Source of the DNA: Weissella cibaria
GTDB taxonomy: Bacteria > Bacillota > Bacilli > Lactobacillales > Lactobacillaceae
Length of the DNA: 64,000 nucleotides
Assembly (NCBI RefSeq): GCF_004521965.1
Contig: NZ_SDGK01000010.1
Coordinates: 1-64,000 of the forward strand
Direction of reading: 5' to 3'
Made by a program: the position numbers and the translations under genes
Notes under the pieces: generated by a model
Database searches by the model: none
The model's input: only the letters and a program-made list of their open reading frames with translations
What the model was told of the DNA's origin: nothing
In this document: piece by piece, positions 57,769 to 64,000 of the stretch
How positions within the stretch are numbered: the stretch's first letter is position 1
Layout of the letters: every line of letters begins with the position of its first letter

Positions 57769-57782
57769 TACAAGATAATCTA

Positions 57783-57824
57783 AATACCCTTTGTGAACGA
57801 AATGTATCACAAAGGGTATTTTTA
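57783..57824 (+). terminator. Terminator after the HD gene
   Basis: 14-bp stem aataccctttgtga/tcacaaagggtatt, T5. Confidence 0.85.
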
Positions 57825-57950
57825 GTATTAACCGACCTTCATTTCATTGACAGAAAATAACCAAAAATTCTTCACTATTGCAAGAAACACGCCATAGTTT
57901 GTGTTCATTTGGTCCGAGGTTTGGTCTTATAATGGACACATATTCAGTTG

Positions 57951-58015
57951 TATAATGTAAGTATCAAAAGTGAGGAATGAGTTGTTGGGGAGCAACGCAT
58001 TCTGCTTACATTTTT
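57951..58015 (+). promoter_or_regulatory. Possible promoter and attenuator-like hairpin upstream of the HxlR gene
   Basis: TATAAT at 57951-57956 is followed by nested stems: tgtaag(57956)/cttaca(58005-58010) and gaatgagttg/caacgcattc, then TTTTT. The sequence tataatgtaagtat-caaaa is shared with 21709. Either a short structured RNA or a leader that ends transcription before the regulator gene. Confidence 0.4.
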
Positions 58016-58128
58016 CAAGAGTTTAGACGTGCAAAATATTGTGAAGAGGTGTACGATTAAATTACTTATTAAATGTAAATATAAACGTAAATTTTAAAAA
58101 CATTGTTCAAATTTAGGAGAAAATAATT

Positions 58129-58458
58129 ATGGCAGTAGCATCACACGAATTAACTAACACATTGTGCGACAAGTTCATCGCCACTTTCGATATTTTGGGA
58201 CGTAAGTGGAATGGATTGATCATTGAAGTTTTGTTGAATAATGGTCCACGTCGTTTCAAGGACTTTGCGCAAGCTGTAACAAAGTGCTCAGATCGTGTTT
58301 TGGTTGAGCGTTTGAAGGAATTGGAAGCAGCTGGAATTGTAGAGCGTCGTACATACGAAGATTCATCATTGATTGAATACGCTTTGACGGAGCGCGGTGA
58401 ATCAATGCGTCCAATGATGGCTGCTATCCACGAGTGGTCAGACAACTGGAACGCCTAA
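58129..58458 (+). CDS. HxlR-family transcriptional regulator
   Basis: 109 aa winged-helix protein, the normal HxlR length. ILGRKWNGLIIEVLLNNGPRRFKDF (about 23-47) leads into the recognition helix VLVERLKELEAAGIVERR (about 64-81). One Cys (C13) is near the N terminus, as in redox-sensing HxlR/HypR members, and a second lies at about 55. ATG after ttaggagaaa. A 270-bp leader precedes it. Target unknown. Confidence 0.88.
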   Translation: MAVASHELTNTLCDKFIATFDILGRKWNGLIIEVLLNNGPRRFKDFAQAVTKCSDRVLVERLKELEAAGIVERRTYEDSSLIEYALTERGESMRPMMAAIHEWSDNWNA

Positions 58459-58552
58459 TTGCATAGCAAATGAAGTCAGCAGACACAGCGATGGGTTTGT
58501 TGACCTTTTTTAGTTGCCTGTTTGGATGTGGGTGTCGTGATGTCGCACGGGG

Positions 58553-58730
58553 CTTGGGTGTGACGGATTGGATCCGACATGACAGCGGGAAACTCCGTCG
58601 GCACGAGCACCGGCTAGAACCCAAATAATTGTGCTAAGGGTCTGGATCCTATTGCCTTATCTAATCGGCGGTCGGCCGAACTTGTGAGTTCCTCACTGTC
58701 ATCGCTATGCCAATCCGCCACACCCAAGCT
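58553..58730. repeat. Dispersed long-palindrome repeat, copy C (inverted)
   Basis: About 178 bp. gcttgggtgtgacggattgg at the left pairs with ccaatccgccacacccaagc at the right, one mismatch in 20. Inner arms atgacagcgggaaactc and gagttcctcactgtcat also pair. Core is the reverse complement of that in copies A and B (gccttatctaat at 58655; caaataattgtg at 58623). Confidence 0.8.
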
Positions 58731-58735
58731 AGCAA

Positions 58736-58832
58736 CTAAGATGTTCTCATTTAGATGAGATGGTCATAAACTAGAGAACAGATTACTTTGTTGTTTTTGG
58801 TAGATGATAATTAAACAATTAAAGTAACTCTT
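58736..58832. repeat. Companion module next to copy C
   Basis: AT-rich, ending gataattaaacaattaaagtaactctt. Matches parts of 48205-48300 and 48418-48486 in order. Confidence 0.5.
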
Positions 58833-58881
58833 GGCAACCACCCCCGTTGTTCGTCGCAACTATATACAGAACGACTTCCCC

Positions 58882-58909
58882 TTGCACAGGACCTAGAATG
58901 TTGTACAAT
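58882..58909 (+). promoter_or_regulatory. Promoter of the pheS T-box leader
   Basis: TTGCAC at 58882, a 16-bp spacer and TACAAT at 58904-58909, directly before the T-box. Confidence 0.7.
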
Positions 58910-58916
58910 AACATAA

Positions 58917-59150
58917 GAAACTTTGAATGACCTAGTAAGTTAGGGGGCTGTGTTAGAGAGTGGGAGTCGGTGAGAACCCATCAGCATGCTAACTGAATTT
59001 CAGTCAGGAGTTCAGCGGTTGCAAGGCCGTTGCGGTTCATTTCCGTTAGCGAATGTCCGAGGGTAGTCGCATTGACTGCTAAAAGTAGGGTGGTACCACG
59101 TTTATTAGCGTCCCTGCGACAATGTTTATTTGTCGCAGGGACTTTTTATT
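58917..59150 (+). promoter_or_regulatory. T-box riboswitch (phenylalanine)
   Basis: Senses uncharged tRNA-Phe and switches on pheS-pheT. Stem I runs from about 58925 and carries the likely specifier TTC at 58999-59001 in the loop ctgaaTTTCagtc. The T-box core agggtggtaccacg is at 59087-59100. The terminator stem gtccctgcgaca/tgtcgcagggac with a T-run is at 59110-59147. Confidence 0.93.
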
Positions 59151-59178
59151 TTGATTTTAAATTTTAAGGAGACAGATC

Positions 59179-60219
59179 ATGAGTTTACAAGACGAGCTCA
59201 CACAATTGCGCGATCAAGCATTGGGCGAAATAGCGGCAACTGCGGACTTGAAGGCTTTGAACCAAGTACGTGTTAATTGGCTTGGTAAGAAGGGACCGCT
59301 AACAGAAGTGCTACGCGGTATGAAGGATTTGATGCCTGAAGAGCGACCTGTTGTTGGGGCGCTTGCTAACGAAGTGCGTGATGCACTAACTGAGGCCATT
59401 GTAACCCGTCAAACGAATTTGGAAGCCGCAGCTTTGAATGAAAAGTTGGAAGCTGAAACATTGGATGTGACGTTACCAGGTCGCGAAACGGCACAAGGTC
59501 AACCACACGTGTTGCAACAAATCATCGAGTCACTTGAGGATCAATTCCTTGGCATGGGTTACCAAGTCATTGAAGGGCCTGAAGTGGAGCAAGACAAGTA
59601 CAACTTTGAGATGATGAACTTGCCTAAGGATCACCCAGCCCGTGATATGCAAGACACATTCTATATCACGCCAGAAATTTTGATGCGTACGCAAACGTCA
59701 CCTGTCCAAGCCCGTACGTTGGAGTCACACGACTTTAATGCCGGACCTTTGAAGATGGTATCACCTGGTCGTGTTTACCGTCGCGATACTGATGACGCAA
59801 CACACTCACACCAATTCCACCAAATGGAAGGACTTGTGATCGATAAGCACATCACGATGGGAGATTTGAAGGGTACGCTTTTGGCAGTTGCGCGCAACTT
59901 GTTTGGTGAAGATCATGATATTCGTTTGCGTCCATCATACTTCCCATTCACGGAACCTTCTGTTGAAGTCGACGTGTCATGGAACGTGGTAACGCCTGAT
60001 ATGAATCCTGAGGACATCGAATGGATTGAAGTGCTAGGTGCTGGTATGGTGCACCCTAACGTGTTGCGGATGGCTGGGGTTGATCCGGAAGTTTACGGTG
60101 GTTTTGCCTTCGGCTTAGGACCTGACCGTTTTGCCATGTTGAAGTATGGGATTGAAGATATTCGTAACTTCTACTTGAACGACGTGCGTTTCTTGACGCA
60201 ATTTGACCAGAAAGGATAA
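59179..60219 (+). CDS. pheS: Phenylalanyl-tRNA synthetase alpha subunit
   Basis: 346 aa, catalytic subunit of the (alpha-beta)2 enzyme. An N-terminal coiled coil (about 1-90) is followed by the class II core with motif 2 ([21 protein letters not shown], about 196) and motif 3 near the C terminus ([17 protein letters not shown], about 312). Controlled by the T-box. ATG after taaggaga. pheT follows 9 bp downstream. Confidence 0.97.
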   Translation: MSLQDELTQLRDQALGEIAATADLKALNQVRVNWLGKKGPLTEVLRGMKDLMPEERPVVGALANEVRDALTEAIVTRQTNLEAAALNEKLEAETLDVTLPGRETAQGQPHVLQQIIESLEDQFLGMGYQVIEGPEVEQDKYNFEMMNLPKDHPARDMQDTFYITPEILMRTQTSPVQARTLESHDFNAGPLKMVSPGRVYRRDTDDATHSHQFHQMEGLVIDKHITMGDLKGTLLAVARNLFGEDHDIRLRPSYFPFTEPSVEVDVSWNVVTPDMNPEDIEWIEVLGAGMVHPNVLRMAGVDPEVYGGFAFGLGPDRFAMLKYGIEDIRNFYLNDVRFLTQFDQKG

Positions 60220-60228
60220 GCAAACAAA

Positions 60229-62652
60229 ATGAAGGTTTCTGTAAATTGGTTGCGTGATTATTTGCCAATTGAATTGCCAGCAAATGAGTTGGCAGAGAAG
60301 ATTTCACGTACGACAGTTGAAATTGAAGGACAATACCAACCACAAGCAAACATGAAGAATATTGTGATTGCCAAGGTATTGTCAGTTGAAGAACACCCGG
60401 ATTCAGACCACATGGTGATTACCCAAGTGGATGCGGGTGAAGATGAGCCAATCCAAATTGTGACTGGTGCACCAAACGTATCTGAAGGACAAACGGTTAT
60501 CTTGGCTAAGCACAATTCAATCGTTGGTGGTGGTCAGAAGATTAAGAAGGGTAAGTTGCGTGGCGTTGTTTCAAACGGTATGCTAGCTGCCTTGCAAGAA
60601 CTTGGCTTTGATGACAAGGTGTCACCTAAGGACTTTGAAGACGGAATCTGGGTGTTTAACGATGTTGACGCTACAGATTTGAAGCCAGGTGAGAATGCTT
60701 TGCACGTTTTGGGCTTGGATGATGATGTGCTTGAAACAGGCATTACGCCTAACCGTGCTGACTTGTTCTCAATGAACGGGACAGCTTGGGAAGTGGCAGC
60801 TATTTTGTCAGAAAAACCAACATTGCCAACGTTTGAGTTGACGGAAACGTCAGAGGAAACAGCGGATTTGATTTCAGCCACAGCACCAGCTGAATTAGCA
60901 CCTAAGTATGGTTTGCGGGTTGTTAAGAATGTTGAGGTGAAGGACTCACCATTGTGGATACAACGCCGTTTGTGGACCATGGGTATTCGTCCAATTTCTA
61001 ACGTGGTCGACGTGACGAACTTGATGTTGTTGACGTACGGTCAACCTTTGCACGCCTTTGACTTGGATACCTTGCCAAGCAAGGACATCACGGTTCGTAC
61101 GGCTAAGCCAGCTGAAAAGATTAAGACGTTGGATGGCGTTGAACGTGAAGCATCAGCTGAAGATATTGTTATCGCAGCTGGTGATGAAGCTTTGATGTTT
61201 GCTGGTGTCATGGGTGGCGAGTCAACTGAAGTGACGGCTAAGACGAAGAACATCGTCTTGGAAGGGGCTATCTTTGAGCCTAAGGCCATACGTCACGCTG
61301 CTCGTGATCAAAACTTGCACTCAGAATCTTCAACACGTTTCGAACGTGGTGTGAATGTAGAAGACACGTTTACGGCTTTGGACCACGCGGCTGCTTTGAT
61401 TGCTGAAATTGCTGGTGGTGAGGTGACTGAAGGTCGTGTGGTTGCACAAGACTTTGACTACGAAGCACCAGTTGTGAAGGTGACGACAGCCCATGTGAAC
61501 CATGTGTTGGGAACTGAGATCACAGAGGCTGAAATCTCAGCTATCTTTGACCGCCTGTTCTTTGATTATAGGTTGAACGACGGTGAATTCACCGTGACTG
61601 TCCCAGCTCGTCGTTGGGATATTACGATTGCCGCTGATTTGGTCGAAGAAATCGCCGGTCTATACGGTTACGATAACTTGCCAGCAACGTTGCCAACTGG
61701 TGAAACGACACCCGGTAAATTGACGCCAAAGCAAGCGTCGATTCGTGCGACACGTCATGATCTTGAAGGCTTGGGCTTGAGCCAAGCTATTTCATACGTA
61801 TTGACGACGCCAGAGAAGGCAAATAACTTCAAGTTGCATGATGGTCAACCAATTCAATTGAATTACCCAATGTCACAAGATCGCCAACAAACGCGTAGTA
61901 GCTTGTTGACTGGCTTGCTGGATGATGTTGCGTATAACGTTGCTCGTAAGCAAGCTGATGTGGCTTTGTATGAGCAAGGCCGTGTCTTTGTTTCAAATGG
62001 GGATGCTACTGTATTGCCAACAGAAATTGAGCACGTGGCTGGTGTGATTACTGGTAACGTATTACCTCGTACTTGGGCTGCGGGTGCACAAAAGGCTGAT
62101 TTCTTTGCCTTGAAGGGCATTGTTGAACGCTTGTTGGCTAACTATGCGTTTGCTGATGACATTCGTTTTGTGCCAACGACTGAACGTACTGAAATGCACC
62201 CAGGACGAACGGCGGACATTTATGTTGGTGAGACGTTGATTGGTTTCATTGGTCAAGTACATCCAGTGACTGCTAAGACTTACAAGGTTAACGAGACTTA
62301 CGCCTTTGAGTTGAACGTTGACGCCATTTTCGATTTGCCTAAGGTAAAGGATGGCTATGAAGTGATATCACGCTTCCCAGCTGTTGCCCGCGATTTGGCC
62401 ATTTTGGTTGACCGTGATGTACCCGCAGCTGATTTGCGTGCCGCAATCGTAGCCGCTGGTGGTGCTTTGTTGCACGACGTTGAATTGTTTGACGTTTACA
62501 CGGGTGAAAATGTGGCTGATGATAAGAAATCATTGGCCTACGCCTTGACATTCGTTGATGTTGAAAAGACGTTGGTTGATGAAGATATCAATGCAGCTGT
62601 GGCACGTATTACGGCTGCGCTTGCAGAAAAATTTAACGCTGAAATCCGTTAA
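60229..62652 (+). CDS. pheT: Phenylalanyl-tRNA synthetase beta subunit
   Basis: 807 aa, full length. Domains in order: an N-terminal tRNA-binding OB fold (about 40-150, IAKVLSVEEHPDSD), B3/B4 editing domain (about 215-390), B5 (about 405-475), the catalytic-like domain (about 495-690), and the C-terminal anticodon-binding FDX-ACB domain (about 712-806, SRFPAVARDLAILVD). Co-transcribed with pheS. Confidence 0.97.
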   Translation: MKVSVNWLRDYLPIELPANELAEKISRTTVEIEGQYQPQANMKNIVIAKVLSVEEHPDSDHMVITQVDAGEDEPIQIVTGAPNVSEGQTVILAKHNSIVGGGQKIKKGKLRGVVSNGMLAALQELGFDDKVSPKDFEDGIWVFNDVDATDLKPGENALHVLGLDDDVLETGITPNRADLFSMNGTAWEVAAILSEKPTLPTFELTETSEETADLISATAPAELAPKYGLRVVKNVEVKDSPLWIQRRLWTMGIRPISNVVDVTNLMLLTYGQPLHAFDLDTLPSKDITVRTAKPAEKIKTLDGVEREASAEDIVIAAGDEALMFAGVMGGESTEVTAKTKNIVLEGAIFEPKAIRHAARDQNLHSESSTRFERGVNVEDTFTALDHAAALIAEIAGGEVTEGRVVAQDFDYEAPVVKVTTAHVNHVLGTEITEAEISAIFDRLFFDYRLNDGEFTVTVPARRWDITIAADLVEEIAGLYGYDNLPATLPTGETTPGKLTPKQASIRATRHDLEGLGLSQAISYVLTTPEKANNFKLHDGQPIQLNYPMSQDRQQTRSSLLTGLLDDVAYNVARKQADVALYEQGRVFVSNGDATVLPTEIEHVAGVITGNVLPRTWAAGAQKADFFALKGIVERLLANYAFADDIRFVPTTERTEMHPGRTADIYVGETLIGFIGQVHPVTAKTYKVNETYAFELNVDAIFDLPKVKDGYEVISRFPAVARDLAILVDRDVPAADLRAAIVAAGGALLHDVELFDVYTGENVADDKKSLAYALTFVDVEKTLVDEDINAAVARITAALAEKFNAEIR

Positions 62653-62678
62653 TCTTAAAAAGACTGTAATCAAAAAGA

Positions 62679-62718
62679 CGTTGTTGCTGGTATACTAGAC
62701 AGTAACAACGGTTTTTTT
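62679..62718 (+). terminator. Terminator of pheS-pheT
   Basis: Stem cgttgttgctg/cagtaacaacg with T7. Confidence 0.85.
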
Positions 62719-62748
62719 ATAAGCCCAATTAGAACTAGGAGTTGCATA

Positions 62749-63960
62749 ATGGACGATTTGAGTCGATTGAACGGTAAAAAGTCACGCAAAGGTCTTTGGA
62801 TTACTTTGGGTGTGGTAGCCGTTTTGCTACTGGGTGGTGCCGGTTACGGTGGTTACCAATATTACACAATTCAAAAAGATAAGACAGATTACTCGGCGTT
62901 GAATGCTAAGAGTAAGAAGAATGTGCAGGTACAAATTAAAGCTGGTTCTGATTCAGCTACGATTGCAAAGGATTTGGACAAGGCGAAGGTTTTGCGCTCT
63001 GAGCGTGCTTTTATGAATTATGTGTTGACGAATAATGTGTCAGACATGAAGGCTGGTTACTATTTGTTTAGCCCATCAGATACGGTGCAAGAAATGGTTA
63101 AGTCATTGCGACAAGGTGGGTCAGCTTATCCGTTGAACAACAAGGAAACGATTACGGTTCGCGAAGGCGAGACCATTTCAAATATCGCGAATGAAGTGGC
63201 AGCTAAGACGAACTTCACGCGTGATGAATTCTTGAAGGCTGTTAACGATGAGGCGTTCTTCAAGCGTTTACAAGCTTCCTATCCAGGTTTGCTTGATTCA
63301 GAGACAACAAGTAATCAAAAGGATCAAATCCGCTACAAGTTGGAGGGGTATCTTTACCCAGCAACTTATAATTGGAAGGATGCCAAGAACGTTAATGAAT
63401 TGATTAACCAAATGGTTTACCAAGACTATACCCAATTGAAGGGCCAATTTGATGCAATTAAGCAGTCAGGCAAGACGGTTCACCAAGTTTTGACACTTGC
63501 ATCGTTGGTTGAACGTGAAGGAATCGATAAAGATAGTCGTCGCACAATTGCTGGTGTTTTCGAAAACCGTTTGGACGTTAAGATGCCATTGCAGTCAGAT
63601 ATTGCTACAAAGTACGCACTTGATACGGATAAGACGAACTTAAGCAATGATGATGTTAAGTCAGATAACCCCTATAACTTGTATAAGTTCCCAGGTTACG
63701 GGCCAGGACCATTTAATAACCCATCATTGCAATCAATTCAAGCTGTTTTGAATCCTAAGGATCGCGATAAGGGTTACCTTTATTTCGTCGCTAATTTGAA
63801 GACTGGTAAGGTGTTCTACTCAAAAGACTATGATGAACACTTGGGTAAGTCAGGTGACTTGGAATCAACTAACGAATCAGTTGGTAATGCAGCTGATTCA
63901 TCAAATGCAGCTAAGAAGTCATCAAAAACAACGACTTCATCTGCAACATCATCAAACTAA
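62749..63960 (+). CDS. mltG: Endolytic murein transglycosylase MltG
   Basis: 403 aa. A short cytoplasmic N terminus and one membrane helix (about 17-38) are followed by a LysM-like subdomain (about 125-170) and the YceG/MltG domain (about 180-365). The catalytic Glu is in LASLVEREG (about 251). It cleaves new glycan strands near the membrane to end elongation. A Ser/Thr/Lys-rich tail (about 375-403) is likely flexible. ATG after actaggag. Confidence 0.94.
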   Translation: MDDLSRLNGKKSRKGLWITLGVVAVLLLGGAGYGGYQYYTIQKDKTDYSALNAKSKKNVQVQIKAGSDSATIAKDLDKAKVLRSERAFMNYVLTNNVSDMKAGYYLFSPSDTVQEMVKSLRQGGSAYPLNNKETITVREGETISNIANEVAAKTNFTRDEFLKAVNDEAFFKRLQASYPGLLDSETTSNQKDQIRYKLEGYLYPATYNWKDAKNVNELINQMVYQDYTQLKGQFDAIKQSGKTVHQVLTLASLVEREGIDKDSRRTIAGVFENRLDVKMPLQSDIATKYALDTDKTNLSNDDVKSDNPYNLYKFPGYGPGPFNNPSLQSIQAVLNPKDRDKGYLYFVANLKTGKVFYSKDYDEHLGKSGDLESTNESVGNAADSSNAAKKSSKTTTSSATSSN

Positions 63961-63970
63961 AAACACATGC

Positions 63971-63998
63971 GAAAAGCGGCTTTCGGGTCGCTTTTTCG
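63971..63998 (+). terminator. Terminator after mltG
   Basis: Stem gcgaaaagcg/cgctttttcg at the window end. Confidence 0.65.
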
Positions 63999-64000
63999 TT

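Overview
The window looks like a chromosomal segment of a heterofermentative lactic acid bacterium, most likely Weissella (close to the confusa/cibaria group). This rests on the gene set: an arginine deiminase operon, L-lactate dehydrogenase, an acetolactate synthase/decarboxylase pair and a cysteine-free L32. It also rests on clean AGGAGG ribosome binding sites, moderate GC and strong TTG/CGT codon preference in highly expressed genes. The genus is an inference from protein style; no database was searched.

Layout. 0-2 kb: the 3' part of a CopB-type P-type ATPase with a 9-bp His/Asp/Met repeat at its N terminus. 2.9-4.4 kb: a DHA2 drug exporter, followed by about 2.2 kb of decayed genes, one of them Mga/PRD-like. 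6.8-7.1 kb: tRNA-Ser(TGA), initiator tRNA-fMet(CAT) and a second identical tRNA-Ser(TGA). 7.2-8.8 kb: a protein shaped like a P-type ATPase but lacking every catalytic motif. 9-10.5 kb: RNase Y. 10.7-15.4 kb: arcA-arcB-arcD-arcC behind a cre-like site, then a PucR-type regulator. 16.3-18.1 kb: a wrecked double-glycine bacteriocin locus. 19.1-21.7 kb: a BceAB-type ABC transporter. 22-23.2 kb: an ISL3-family transposase. 23.4-26.6 kb: an orphan EIIB domain, rpmF, mntH-usp and a MarR regulator.

27.0-36.05 kb: a compact 9-kb integrated element in tRNA-Gln(CTG). It has a tyrosine integrase and an XRE repressor on the minus strand. A rightward module of small DNA-binding proteins, a primase-like protein, a D5/P4-type helicase and ArpU/sigma-like late regulators lies on the plus strand. 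It has no capsid, tail, portal, large terminase or lysis gene. This is the architecture of a phage-inducible chromosomal island (phage satellite). Recognisable parts include attL/attR core repeats, identical integrase arm-type repeats near both ends, repressor operators, and two inverted copies of an iteron-rich, origin-like sequence about 105 bp long that bracket the regulatory and replication block.

36-64 kb is mostly housekeeping: ldh, alsS-alsD, an NAD(P)H quinone oxidoreductase-like protein, a LysM-CHAP hydrolase, an odd NlpC/P60-like pseudoenzyme next to a small GNAT, dut-like, radA, a PIN-TRAM protein, gltX, secA, prfB (without the usual programmed frameshift), DoxX, a decayed SEC10/PgrA surface protein, a FemAB transferase, an SpoU methyltransferase, an HD hydrolase, an HxlR regulator, a T-box-controlled pheS-pheT pair and mltG.

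A family of long imperfect palindromes (about 165-180 bp, GC-rich, non-coding) occurs at 18.8, 48.5 and 58.6 kb, with a related one at 48.1 kb. Some copies carry a shared AT-rich companion module. With the satellite and the two pseudoenzymes, these are the most unusual content of the window.
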